From contig AP025042.1 of NCBI GenBank assembly GCA_036186865.1, positions 31,059,727 through 31,123,726 of the forward strand: DNA of 64,000 bases. Reading direction: 5' to 3'. The translations under genes and the position numbers were made by a program. Of this stretch, positions 23,811-34,800 are shown piece by piece (the first letter of the stretch is position 1; each line of letters begins with the position of its first letter). The DNA comes from Eustoma russellianum (taxonomy: Eukaryota; Streptophyta; Magnoliopsida; Gentianales; Gentianaceae). Below the pieces are notes generated by a model. The model saw only the letters and a list, made by a program, of their open reading frames with translations. It made no database searches and was not told the DNA's origin.

Positions 23811-24040
23811 CAGTCCGTGATTGAAGGGATACGCGTAATACTTGCCAAGATTGAAGAAATACGAAAAGGAAGATTTGACTGATTGATTTGACTGTAATTA
23901 ATACTGCGATTGTAAATGTGATTGTAATTGATAGTTACCTTACATAGATACAGTAGAAGGCCTATAAACAGTGTACAATATTCATTGAGAAATATACGAA
24001 AAACATACAGTTTCTTCCTATACTACTTGTTTTCTTCACA
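23805..24040 (+). repeat. Copia-B 3' LTR
   Basis: 236 bp, the same length as the 5' LTR and identical apart from about four substitutions by eye (in TACRCG, GCCRAG, GAYTG and GTAAWTG). Confidence 0.95.
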
Positions 24041-24275
24041 CACAAGGTGTCCCACCGCAAACCAGTCCTTTGGCCTGGTAGCAGTGGAACACCCAGGAAT
24101 ATTGTGGAGGATGCGAATCAGGAACCCAGCGGCCTACTAGGTTGGATGAGGACTTACGAAGTGACCCACACAAGGTGTCTGACCGCAAATCAGACCTTTA
24201 GTCTGGCAGTAGTGGAACACTTATACTGTGCGTGTGTTTGGCTTCGAAGCCTTGACCTCTTGGAACAAATCTCAA
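24041..24275 (+). repeat. Dispersed repeat D, right part plus a second partial copy
   Basis: Continues repeat D after Copia-B (CACAAGGTGTCCCACCGCAAACC). The motif CCCACACAAGGTGTCTGACCGCAAATC then recurs at about 24165, so about 130 bp is tandemly duplicated. It ends near ACTGTGCGTGTGTTTGGCTTCGAAG, which also ends the copy at 40775-40970. Confidence 0.6.
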
Positions 24276-24487
24276 TTTTTGTATCCACTGGACTATGCCA
24301 TAGGGCGAAAAATAGTTTATATTTTATGTATATATGGTTGCCTGCGCGCCCTCATGCATGCGTATGAATGTATTTTTTTAGATAACATACTTCAAATATT
24401 TCATTCATGGAAAATGCCATCAAGATAGAGGATATTACACCGGGAGGAGACAAATTGAAAATCAGAGGCCAACATCCTTGCATTTGC

Positions 24488-25210
24488 TGGAAAAAACGAC
24501 CCAGTTTTAAGCGGAATAAAACCGTGAATAGTAATTTACTACTCACTAGAATCATCGAGTATGACAGTGAGATAAATAGCAGTAAAAGTGAAGTGACCCG
24601 ATTCAATAATACACAGGAAAGATCACAATGACCTCCTAGACAGTATTACCATTCCACGTAAAATCTCAGGTTTAGTCGGAGGGGTCACACACGGTCTCTC
24701 TTAAGCTCCGACTTCCTTAGACAGAAATTACATGCACGGTGTATTTATTACAATTCATTGTAAATGCCAGATAAAATAAGGACCAAGATTTACGTGAAAC
24801 CCTTTCTCTGTGGAGAGAAAAAACCACGTGCAGTGAGAACAACTTCCACTATTCGAAATAATGAGAATACAAGAGACAACTCAAGTGTAGACTTAAACTT
24901 GAGAAATACAAGAGAATTGTAACACTCGATATTTTCTTATACCGGATTGGTATAATCTCACAACTCTCTTTTTCTCTCTCTATTTTCTTTCACTCACTTC
25001 TCTCTCAAGAAGCTCTTGAAATGCTTATTGCTTTGGTTTTTGATGTGTTTTCCATCTACTAAAACATGCCTATTTATAGGCAGGCAAAGATAAATAAAGC
25101 ATACGTTTTACTATTCATTTGATGGCTAATTTGTATTTTTCAAAGTTGGTATGCCACCAACCAAACAAAAAGTCTTCCATTTTTTTTGTCTCACTTGTCT
25201 GGAATCTTCA
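24488..25210 (-). repeat. Copia-C 3' LTR
   Basis: Shares about 480 bp with 28917-29395 (for example GTAATTTACTACTCACTAGAAT). Its other third, 24970-25210, is missing from the right copy. A minus-strand TATA-like GCCTATAAATAGG lies near 25070. A polypurine-like GGAGGGGAAGA flanks it internally at about 25212-25223. Confidence 0.8.
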
Positions 25211-25244
25211 AATCTTCCCCTCCAGACTAGAGACATACTTCGAC

Positions 25245-28196
25245 TCTTATTGAGAGTTCATCTCAGCTTGCTAGATGCATCAATTAAACTTATCCTTTGT
25301 AATGACTTTTGTCATTACATCAGTAGGATTATTGTCTGTGTGGATCTTCTTGATTTGGAATTGTTCCTCCTCAGTGGCATTCTGAATCTGTGTATCCATC
25401 AAGAGTTGATCCGAAACCTCCAAATGTTAAGCATAATTTTGAAGTTCCTCTAAGGTATCGAAAGATCCATTTCATTGTTTTCCAATGCATCTTTCCTGGA
25501 TTTGATAGAAACCTGCTCACTACTCCTACTGCATGAGCAATGTCTGGCCTTGTACAGACCATAATATACATCAAGCTTCCTACTGCAGAAGAATATGGAA
25601 TTGATGACATCTCTTTTTCTTCCTTCTTTGTTAAAGGACAATCTCTCTTGCTTTGCTTGAAATGATCAGCAAGTGGAGTTGTAACTGGCTTAGTTTTGTC
25701 CATATTGAACCATTGAAGCACTCGTTCAATATATCCCTCCTGTGATAACCAAAGCTTTCCTGTTGCTCGTTCTTGAATAATATCCATTCCCAAGGTACGT
25801 TTTGCAACACCCAAATCCTTCATGTCGAATGTTTCTGATAATTTCTTTTTTAAGATTTGGATCATGTTTCCATCTTCTCCAACAATCAGCATGTCATCAA
25901 CATACAAGAGAAGAATAATAAATTTACAATCAGGGTATCTTTAAATATATATACACGGATCAGCAACTGTTCTCTTGAATTTCTACCTCAGCATGAATGA
26001 GTCAAACTTCTTGTACCATTGTCGTGTTGCTTGCTTCAATCCATACATACTCTTTTTCAACTTGCAAACCATGTCTTCCTTGTTCTTAACTGTGAAACCT
26101 TCTGGTTGTTCCATGTAGATTTCTTCATCCAGTTCTCCATGTAAGAAAGCTGTTTTTACATCTAGTTGTTCCAGCTCTAGATTCAAGCTAGCTGCCAAAC
26201 CAAGTACAAGTTGAATAGAACTCATTTTAACAACTGGTGAGAAGATTTCATCGAAGTCGATACATTTTTTTGACCAAAACCTTTCACTACCAATCGAGCT
26301 TTGTACTTTAGCAGCTTATCGCCGTCTTTCTTTAATTTGAAGACCTATTTGTTCTTCAGAGCTTTCTTTCCTTTTGGAAGTTGAATTAGATCATTAGTGA
26401 GATTCTTTTCCAATGAATCCATCTCTTCTTGCATAGCTTTTGTCCAACAATCTTTATCTCTGTGAGATTGTACTTCTTGAAAATTCTATGGTTCTTCTCC
26501 ATCATCTGTTATAAAAATGTATTGAGAACTAGGATACCTGGTAGAAGGTGCACGTTTTCTGACGGACCTTCTCTGTTGAGGATCCATATCTTGCAATTCA
26601 AGAGAAGCAGGGGTTTGCTCTCCCTGCTCAACACCACCAGCATCATCACCTGTTTTGGTTTCTTCTGTATTTCCTCCATTTTTGTCATTATTTAGTGAAG
26701 GAATAAATGTTACCTCTGTAACATTTTCTGCTGTAGACTTCTTCTCTGCATCGTTGAACATTTCATGTTCTTGGAATACGACATCTCTACTTCTGACGAC
26801 TTTTTCTTTTCTGGACCTCATAGCCTAAAGCCATATTCCTCATTTTCGTATCATGTAAAGATACAAGGAATAGTTTTGTCATCCAACTTTGACCTCTTGT
26901 CTCTTGGAACATGCATAAAGGCTTTACATCCAAATACCTTTAGATGAGCATAACTTACTTCTCTTCCGCTCTATACTACTTTTGGAACATCAAAGTCTAG
27001 TGGAACCGAAGGTGATCCGTTGATCAAGTAGACAGCTGTATTGACAGCCTCCCCCCAAAATGACTTAGACAATTTAGCCATTTTGAGCATGCATCGCACT
27101 TTTTCTATAATGGTTCTATTCATTCGTTTTGCAACTCCGTTATGCTGTGGAGTACCAGGAACTGTCTTCTCATGTCTTATACCATGTTTTGTGCAGTACT
27201 CTTCAAATTCTATTGATATGTACTCGCCACCATTCTCAGTGCGAAGACATTTTAACTTTTCTCCAGTCTCTCTTTCCACCATCACGTGAAACTTTTGAAA
27301 ATATTGAAATACTTGACTTTTATTTCTTATCAAGTAGATCCATGTTTTTCTAGAAGAATCATCAATGAAAGTAACAAAGTATTTGTTTCCCCTAGAGATT
27401 CTATTTCGATGGGACCACACACGTCAGAGTGAACCAACTCCAATTTGTTTTCTTTTATCCTGGAGTTCTTCTGAAAAGAGACATGGTGATATTTTTTAAA
27501 TAAGCAGTAATCACATGAGTCTAATGATTTACCTCTGTCTAACGGTATCAAGGATTGCTTTGCCAGTAACTGCAACCCTTTTTGCCTAATGTGTTCCAAA
27601 CGTCTGTGTCATACATTTGAAGAATTACCGTCTTCTATTGTATTTATTTGACCTTCACACACCTTAAAGTGTGTCTTGTACAAATTACAACATAACTTCC
27701 CTTTTGCTACCACCAGAGAACCTTTGGTAAGTTTCCATGTCGTATTACCAAAAAAATGCTCATAACCTTTCTTGTCCAGTGCGCTTGCAGATAAAAGATC
27801 GAATCTCATATATGGAACATGTCGCACATTTCGTAATGTAATTGTGCAACCAAGTGAAGTTTCCACAATAATATCACATATTCCTATGATCGATGAGTTG
27901 CTTTTGTTTCCCATTTTCAACATACCAAAATCTCCAGCTTTGTATGTGGAGAAGTATTCCTTGCTAGTAGCACAATGATACGAAGCACCTGTATCCACGA
28001 TCCATTCAAGGTCTTTGTCTGAGGTATGGCAACATTCATTTTTGTGATAAACCAATGTTGTCTCTCTGTCATCACTTGACGTTATTGATACTGTGTTGTT
28101 ATCTCCCACCTGCTTTTGATTTTGATCTTTGTCTTTCTTCAAAGACCTGCAATTCCTTTTGAGGTGGCCATACTTACAATAGTTCCAGCACTTCAC
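25245..28196 (-). pseudogene. Copia-C zinc knuckle and pol, with stops, frameshifts and RNase H deletion
   Basis: From high to low coordinates: zinc knuckle CWNYCKYGHLKRNC; protease WIVDTGASYH with the D-T-G triad; pre-integrase; integrase core with LVHSDVCGP, LRTENGGEY and PQHNGVAKRMNR; RT with LDVKTAFLHGELDEEIYMEQP and YVDDMLIVGED; and the start of RNase H, YTDSE. Sequence then jumps near 25375 straight to the C-terminal IHTDNNPTDVMTK block, so most of RNase H is deleted. In-frame stops lie near 27607 (pre-integrase) and 26972 (after the integrase core). Frame changes occur near 27400 and 26821, and the stretch between the two RT pieces (25908-25982) is disrupted. Confidence 0.85.
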
Positions 28197-28241
28197 TCCG
28201 CTTTTTGATTTGGAACGACTTTTGGATTTGTCATAATCTTT

Positions 28242-28877
28242 TTATTTATCATGACTGTTGAAGTTTCTATTTCGGCTCCTTCCTCTTTCTTGTGTAAGAA
28301 GAGTCTGTCTTTGCTTCTCTGGTTGCATCATCTTAATATGCAGCAACAAAGATGATGTGACCTCTTTCAATGTGATTGTTTCTTTACCATGAAGTAAAGT
28401 GGTCGTCAAACCATTAAAGTGCACACTGCTTAAGAGCATGATCGCCTTATCCTCATCCTCTATCATAACACCGAGACTCACCATTTGGGGTATGATGCCA
28501 TTGAAATCATTCAGATGAGACAAAAAATTTGTACCTTCGCTCATTTGTAGTGTGCAGATCTGCTTCTTAAGATACAATTTATTTGTCATCGTTTTGGACA
28601 TGTACAAGCTTTCTAGCTTTGTCCAAATCTCCATGGCTGAGTCGTTTCCATCTACATTATTCAGGACTTCGTTGGACAAGTGCAAGCGGATTGCACTTGC
28701 GGTTTTATCATCCATGTCTTGCCAATCATCATCTTTCATGGCTTTTAACTTTTTCTCTTTGCCATAAAGAGCTTTGTGAACACATTGCTGTATAAGGTAA
28801 TCCTTCATCCTTTTCTGCCACGTGGAAAATCCATCATCTCCGTTGAATTTTGCCACATTGAATTTCATCTCTGCCAT
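28242..28877 (-). pseudogene. Copia-C gag
   Basis: Starts MAEMKFNVAKFNGDDGFSTW, typical of plant Copia Gag of the Tnt1-like type. The UBN2-like region follows (AMEIWTKLESLYMSKTMTNKLYLKKQ, written here only as a family landmark between about residues 83 and 112 and described by its W-x-x-L-x-x-x-Y core). An in-frame TAA at 28242-28244 separates it from the zinc knuckle, which continues in the same frame at 28196. Apart from that stop the capsid part is open, and it would be the particle protein. Confidence 0.8.
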
Positions 28878-28916
28878 ATTCGAGAAAATCAAGAACCGAA
28901 TGACCAATACCACTTA

Positions 28917-29395
28917 TTGGAAATAACGACCTGGTTCTAAGAGGAATAAAACCATGGATAGTAATTTACTACTCACTAGAATCGTCGAGTATGACAGTGA
29001 GATAAATAGCAGTAAAAGTGAAGTGACCCGATTCAATAATACCCAGGAAAGATCACAATGACCTCCTAGACAATATTACCATTCCACGTAAAATCCCATG
29101 TTTAGTCGGAGGGGTCACACATTTTCCCTCTTAAGATCCGACTTCCTTAGACAGAAATTACGTGTACGCTGTATTTATAACAATTCATCGCAAATACTAG
29201 ATAAAATAAGGACACCAAGATTTACGTGGAAGCCCTCTCTCTTTGGAGGGAAAAACCACGGGCAGTGAGAACAACTTCTACTATTCAGAATAATGGGAAT
29301 ACAGGAGACAACTCAAGTTTAGACTTAAACTTGAGAAATACAAGAGAATTGAAACACTCAATATTTTCTTATAATGGATCGGTATAATCTCAGAA
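28917..29395 (-). repeat. Copia-C 5' LTR, truncated
   Basis: Matches 24488-24966 with scattered substitutions and small indels. Directly inside it on minus is TGGTATTGGTC, a degenerate primer-binding site. Confidence 0.75.
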
Positions 29396-30440
29396 CTCAT
29401 TTCTTTAACCGAATCTACTTCATCAACGTCAAGATACGTAAATAGAGTTAAATGAGAAAGGATGTAGATTTCTGGATAAGAAAGGCTTGGTTCGTTATCC
29501 CTTTTATTATGCAAATACTCTGCCGTGTTTCTCAAGTCAAGACTGCTAGCACACTTACAAAAGACATTAGGATTTAGCTCAATAGACTCTTAAGCCTAAC
29601 CAGGACCTATTTCCATTACTTGGCAACATAATTTTTGCGATTCCATGCAACTCCCTTCGTCTTGGCCGTTCTTAGTGCCATCCGCCCAAGCATGGCTCTC
29701 CAAGGTGGGCATCGCATTTGGATATCCCATAGTTCCACTGTGTCTAACTTTTGTTTTTTTGTTTTTTTTGGCTCTTTAGTTTCCTCGAATATCAGATCTG
29801 ATTGTTGGATTTGATATGCTCATACGTGTGCACGACGCGTGTGACTTAAGTTACATATTGAACACATGTGGACTTATATATGTTATATATTATATATTGT
29901 TAATGTCGTGTAATATTTGTATATATCTACAGGTTAAGTGATCACTGCTGTATATTAGTGGATACACAGTGTAATCTGAATGAACCACTAAATATGTAGA
30001 TAGTCGTACGGTTACAGTCCTTGATGGTAGGTTTTGTAAAGTTGAGACTGTATTATTAATGATATCTGGTTTCCGGGAGATAACGGTCCACGAGTATTAT
30101 TCTAAAAGTGTTTTAAGTAGGGTATTTAATATGTATAACTTTTATATATATTAAATATTTCCGTTACATGTATTTATTAAAATGTAACGGAAAATTGATT
30201 TTGTTAAAACGTTTCCGTCATTATTTTGTGAAAACTGATGAAACGTTTAAGTAAAACAAATGCAATTCATTTACATTTGTTTACTATGTTGCTGCTAGTG
30301 CTGAGGATTTTTAAATAGTGTGTGACAAAAACAAAGCTTGCCACTTTCGTTTGCTGAAGCTTAGTTTGTTGTCTTGCAATTTAGCAATTTGCAAAACATT
30401 TAGTGGTTCCTTTTGCACATTTGCAGAGCACACATACGTC
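29396..30440. other. Intergenic, no gene recognised
   Basis: AT-rich with short poly-T runs near 29754-29770. Possible upstream region of the ORF1-type element at 30789; a CT-rich tract with TCTCTCTCTATATAGG at 30440-30458 could be a promoter. Confidence 0.4.
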
Positions 30441-30788
30441 TCTCTCTCTATATAGGAAAAGCCATGGCGGCGGCTCTGAGGGAATCGAAGAAGAATGTCT
30501 CGATTTCAGCAATTCTTCACAGATTTTGCTATTGATTTAATCTATTTCAATTCGTTAACGAAAGGTTGACAAGCCGAATCCTCTGGCGGCGGGCAGCATT
30601 CGCTGGCGGCGGTGATGCGCCGTTCCGATTCTGCAATTCTTTTCGGCTTTCGATTCTTCATTTACGGTAATTTTTCAATTCTGGATTTCCACTGGTAATT
30701 GTTTCTTCATTTCGGTTTCTTTGCGACAAGGTCTACGGGTTGTTTACGGCCTCTATTTTGCAAAAGTTTCAACTTTTTTAAGTATGAG

Positions 30789-32321
30789 ATGGAACCGCCG
30801 CCACTCTCCAAATCGTTTGCGGCTATGGTATCGTCTGCAGTTGCAGGCAGATTCCCATCGCGTGAGACGGGACGCTATAAAGGATATCCTGCTGTTTCAT
30901 TTACGCAAGATGAAATTGCCATTGTTGCAAATCGCTTCAAGTACGCCTTGGTTGGAGTCTTTTGGCGTGGCCGGCCATCTATGGCAGGCTTGCACGCCTC
31001 GATTGACAGAATTGGGTTCAAAGGTTCAGTTAACATTGGTCTTCTTGATGAGGGACATGTGCTGCTAAACTTTGTTAACGAAGATGATTATACGCGATTC
31101 TTTTATCGTCGTCACTGGCGTTTCCAGGGATACGACATGAAGGTTACGAAATGGACTCCATCTTTTGATCCATGTCTGGATACCCCAATTGTCCCGGTGT
31201 GGGTGGCACTTGAGGGTCTTCCAATTCATCTCCACGATTATCGTACATTATATGAGATTGCAAAGTTGATTGGTACACCGTTAAAGATGGATTCGGCTAC
31301 CTTAAGTTTTCATCGTCCCTCTGTGGCGAGGTTTTGTGTTGAAGTGGATGTCACCATGGATTTACCGTCTAAGATATTTATAGAATGTGGAGAACACTCT
31401 TTCTTTCAGGTAGTTGTGTATGAAGATCTCCCTAGGTACTGTAGCAAATGCCGTCGGTTTGGTCACTTACTGGGTTCATGTGGCGATGCGAAGGGTCATG
31501 CACCACCACCTCCAATAAAGAATGCAGGAAAAAATGAGGTGTGGATTCCTAAAGGAAATATTCAGAAAGAGGCTGTAGAACAACCTGTTGAAGATTCTAT
31601 TCCTATTCAGCATCTGACACAGGCGGTTGGAGCAGAGGACGTTGCTGATAGGGAAGAACTGCAGGAGGCAACAACTCAATCTAATGCTAAGGAATCGCAG
31701 TACCCTGTGACTACTGCAGATCCATCTATATTGCAGATTTTCTCTCGGCTGACTGCAGATTTATGTCCTGTACTATTAGTGCCGCCAACGTTAGAAGTTC
31801 AAGAGCAACATGATCAGCAGCAGATTGCTACATCCTCCTCTGCTACAATATCTATTCAGGCCGCAGAATCTAACATAGAAGAGAGAGCAGTCCACATATC
31901 TCCTCCGCCCTTGGAGATTTCAGACACGACTGTACAGCGTGCTCAAGAGATGAACCCACCGTCTGAAGTGGCTCCGGAAGTCCAAATTCAATCCGTTCAA
32001 ATTGAATTGCCAGTTCCACTAGCGATAATGCCAGCCAGTAGCCAGCCTGATTATGATCCCTTAATAGAACAATTCTATCAAGACCACTTTCGGGAAGAGG
32101 AAGAGGACGTTGATGTGGCACTAGGTTCGGACAATGAAGCTTCTCGCGAGAGTTTGCTCATTGCGGTAGATGATATGGATTGTCGCATGACATCGACTGG
32201 AGGCGGGACTCTTCTTGGCGGACTATCTCGGAAGAAGCGCAGAGCTCGGAAGGATCTTCTACCACCTCCACCGTCCTCAATGGTTACTAGACGGGGAAGT
32301 CATCGTTCTTTTGAAATATAG
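30789..32321 (+). CDS. Stand-alone DUF4283 / zinc-knuckle protein (LINE ORF1-like)
   Basis: 510 codons from MEPPPLSKSFAAM, uninterrupted. The in-frame ATG at 30789 is preferred because the earlier one at 30699 adds only a non-family N-terminus. Residues about 35-190 fit DUF4283 (VGVFWRGRPSM, FFYRRHWRFQGYDMKVTKW, PVWVALEGLPIHLHDY). A zf-CCHC_4 knuckle follows at about 210-240 (YCSKCRRFGHLLGSC, pattern C-x2-C-x4-H-x4-C). The rest is a low-complexity Gln/Glu/Pro-rich tail ending in a basic KKRRARK patch. Such proteins are nucleic-acid-binding ORF1 products of plant L1-like LINEs. No endonuclease or reverse transcriptase follows, so this is either a non-autonomous retroposon or a domesticated or independent copy. 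The frame is intact, unlike nearby elements. Confidence 0.8.
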   Translation: MEPPPLSKSFAAMVSSAVAGRFPSRETGRYKGYPAVSFTQDEIAIVANRFKYALVGVFWRGRPSMAGLHASIDRIGFKGSVNIGLLDEGHVLLNFVNEDDYTRFFYRRHWRFQGYDMKVTKWTPSFDPCLDTPIVPVWVALEGLPIHLHDYRTLYEIAKLIGTPLKMDSATLSFHRPSVARFCVEVDVTMDLPSKIFIECGEHSFFQVVVYEDLPRYCSKCRRFGHLLGSCGDAKGHAPPPPIKNAGKNEVWIPKGNIQKEAVEQPVEDSIPIQHLTQAVGAEDVADREELQEATTQSNAKESQYPVTTADPSILQIFSRLTADLCPVLLVPPTLEVQEQHDQQQIATSSSATISIQAAESNIEERAVHISPPPLEISDTTVQRAQEMNPPSEVAPEVQIQSVQIELPVPLAIMPASSQPDYDPLIEQFYQDHFREEEEDVDVALGSDNEASRESLLIAVDDMDCRMTSTGGGTLLGGLSRKKRRARKDLLPPPPSSMVTRRGSHRSFEI

Positions 32322-32434
32322 ATAGATTAGCAGTCCCACGACTGATCATTTGATTTCGTTTTCTTTTATTTTAGTTTGTAGTAACGGCTACCCTCGGCCA
32401 TTTAACGCGGGATATTTCATGCATAAATAAAGTC

Positions 32435-32451
32435 CGGAAGGCATCCTTCCG
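32435..32451 (+). other. Hairpin at retroposon 3' end
   Basis: CGGAAGGCATCCTTCCG forms a 7-bp stem with a CAT loop, 3-8 bp before a TA microsatellite and about 114 bp after the ORF stop. A short 3' stem-loop followed by a simple repeat tail is a known arrangement for LINE-type 3' ends; the role here is inferred. Confidence 0.6.
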
Positions 32452-32452
32452 T

Positions 32453-32506
<54 letters not shown>
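32453..32506. repeat. (TA)n microsatellite tail
   Basis: About 25 TA units, immediately after the hairpin. Confidence 0.95.
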
Positions 32507-32510
<4 letters not shown>

Positions 32511-33427
32511 CATTTTTGAGAGGAAAACGCATTATCTATTCTTTCCATCGGGAATAGTAGTGGTAGTTGTTGATACTTCATCAGTAAATTCAATAACTGA
32601 TGGTTTCGTACAATCCCTTGGAAGATACAGTTGTTACGCGCGTGTCAAATCTACTACAGCGTTTAGTAATGGAGCAAGATACACTTTCGTATTTATTCAC
32701 TTTGCTTTTATGTTCTCTTAAGCGATTCTGCGGATAACGGATTTACTAGGTAAATCTAACACTCATTACTTATAAGAAGCTAAAAAATCCTGAACATGCC
32801 ATGCAGGTAAAGAGCTTTGAAGTTAGTTCCAAACATCTCAAATTTTTTTTTCTAGTTCCAAACATCTCAATTTTTTTTTCTTTCTTTTTTTTTTCATTTG
32901 TTTACAGGGCTTGAATAGAAATAAGCAACCAAAAACGACAAAGGTAAAAAATATACTAATGCAAAATTTATGTTTCCCTATTGATATGTATGTATGTTAC
33001 ATTTTTTTGAAAAAAATCATTAAATCGTGTTATTTTACACGGTGCATCGGTGAAAGGATTATGAATATTTTTTGAAAGAGACGTTGCGGTGTGTGTGTGC
33101 TTTTTTTTTTTTTTTTTACTTTGAGACATTATTATAGTGGAAGTAGGTAGACCGAAAATGAATCAATTATTAGTTATTTCATTTAAGAACGATAAATTTA
33201 GACCAGTAACATATTCTAACCAGATATATTGTCCCTTTAACTATGACTTAATTTATGTACAAATTCTTCCAGATGGCTTGCGACAGAAAAATATGGGTCG
33301 TGTTCTTGTGAGCTTTATAATGTTTAACTTGATTATGAACCTAACCTTTTTTGGTAAACTGATCACAGACTTTTCAAAACGCAGTTTTCAAAGCCTTATT
33401 GATAGGTCTAATTGATGCACAATAATA
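32507..33427. other. Intergenic, no gene recognised
   Basis: AT-rich with T runs at 32870-32898 and 33100-33118. The phrase CTAGTTCCAAACATCTCAA is directly repeated near 32825-32870. No supported gene. Confidence 0.5.
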
Positions 33428-33614
33428 TGGGTTGGGATCTCCTTACCCTCATTTTCCTCACCCCCTTTGTTACCACGCGACACGTGGCAGCAAGGGAGGG
33501 TGATGAGACTAGATGAGGGCTACTTGCATCTAGCCTCACCACTCTTCTTTGCTGCCACGTGTCGTGCGGTCACGCGTCACCGCACCCACTTGCGGTGAGG
33601 GGATCCTATCCCCA
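33428..33614. mobile_element. Foldback MITE with G-box arms, copy 2
   Basis: A 187-bp element from TGGGTTGGGATC to GGATCCTATCCCCA, with inverted ends. The inner arms GCGACACGTGGCAGCA and TTGCTGCCACGTGTCGTGCGG are complementary. It is the same family as 8781-8964 in opposite orientation. Target duplication unclear. Confidence 0.8.
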
Positions 33615-33807
33615 CTAATATGGGAAAATGGCACCCATCTACACATTTCAGAGGCAAAATTACACTGAGCACACTATTTTTTTTATACTTTTAGGGCGGT
33701 ATATTAAATGATTTATCCTTAATGAAGATACGTGTATTAATGGAAGCTGCGTTTCAAAAGCCATAGAATTGATTCCCGACTATGAAACAGAAAAATGCTA
33801 CAGGTAT

Positions 33808-34100
33808 AGGATAATTGTGGTTGTCAATTAGATTCTGGATTAAGAGCTCAACCGTAAGTATGATATATGGAAATATATCGTAATTATGGTTGGCATGTAT
33901 ATTTTAGATCAAGACTTCAATTGTAAGTATGGTATATAGAAGGTATACTGTAATTATTGTTGTCAAATAGAGTCTCGATTAATACGTTAAATGTAAATAT
34001 AATAGATTCTCCATTAATGCATTAACCGTAACTATTATATACGGATGCATACTGTAATTGTCGATGTCAAGTAGATTCTTAATTAATATGTTCATCACAA
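33808..34100. repeat. Diverged tandem repeat, about 70-80 bp units
   Basis: Four imperfect units share TGTAATTRTNGWTGTCAARTAGATTCT followed by GATTAA...ACCGTAA and TATATGG. Units start near 33810, 33880, 33950 and 34045. It is non-coding. Confidence 0.55.
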
Positions 34101-34599
34101 TTGACGTTTGAGTATATAGCAAAAAGATGTATGTTCTAATACTTGGTAACCGTAATATAATAGGGTTACAAGGTTGATGTTTGTTTTAATTTAATTTTCT
34201 TATACATGCATCGTTAGTAACCGTAACTATATTATACAAATATCGTGTGTTTGTTTCAGTTTGCTTTATTTTGTATATGATCATCATATTAGAGAAACCA
34301 AATATAAAATGACTGGACTGTTTTATGAACTATGTATTATGGTGGTTGATTAATTTGATAGAAAGGAATTAAAACGTGAATAAGTTCATAAAATGCATCA
34401 AATTTAAAGAAGCGAGAAAAGCATGAGTTATTTGAACTTTTTGAATAGCATATGAAATTTGCTTCCCCTTATATCTTAAAAAAGTACGCTAATTGTTTGA
34501 TAGTCAATTATGACGCAACACAATTCCTATCTTCTTTTGGGGGATTACATGTCGGTTTAAAAGTAACAGACAAAAATCTTCCATTTCGTTTAGGAAACA

Positions 34600-34800
34600 C
34601 GATAGAATAAAGTAAAATGTCTTATTAAATTGGCTACGCTTCTTATATTGTGAAGTACCAATTGATCGACGTAGTTTGACGCATCATTCGGGAAACAACA
34701 TATGTATGTTTCTAACACATGGTATGGTTGCGTACATCCGATCTCCGTATCCCGCCATAGACGGGAGCCTCTAAGGCTATAAGGTAATGTTGTTGTTGTA
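34600..34800 (+). mobile_element. TTG-tailed SINE-like repeat, copy 3
   Basis: Essentially complete: AATTGGCTACGCTTCTTATATT, GTTTGACGCATCATT, TGTTTCTAACACATGG, GCGTACATCCGATCTCC, CATAGACGGGAGCCTCTAAG, and the tail GGTAATG(TTG)n at 34787-34799. Confidence 0.7.

Larger units (their letters stand above)
18768..24040 (+). mobile_element. Copia-B: structurally complete Ty1/Copia retrotransposon, coding-dead
   Basis: A 5.27-kb element with two 236-bp LTRs, a primer-binding site, a polypurine tract and a CACAA target duplication (18763-18767 and 24041-24045). The order gag, protease, integrase, reverse transcriptase, RNase H is that of Copia. It is inserted in dispersed repeat D. Coding capacity is destroyed by frameshifts in gag and near the end of integrase, in-frame stops at 21051-21053 and 23415-23417, and a deletion removing the N-terminal half of the reverse transcriptase. 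The LTRs differ at only about four bases by eye, so insertion looks recent. It was probably already defective when it inserted and copied in trans, because many lesions coexist with near-identical LTRs. Confidence 0.93.
24488..29395 (-). mobile_element. Copia-C: decayed Ty1/Copia retrotransposon
   Basis: Minus-strand element. The 3' LTR is on the left (about 24488-25210), the 5' LTR on the right (about 28917-29395) and gag-pol between. The right LTR loses similarity at about 29395 and lacks the outermost ~240 bp, so the end is truncated and no target duplication can be read. Coding lesions and an RNase H deletion make it non-functional. It is older than Copia-B by LTR divergence. Confidence 0.88.

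Noticed and set aside
18768..24040. Endogenous pararetrovirus
   Set aside because: Two LTRs, a target duplication and integrase are present, and domain order is that of Copia.
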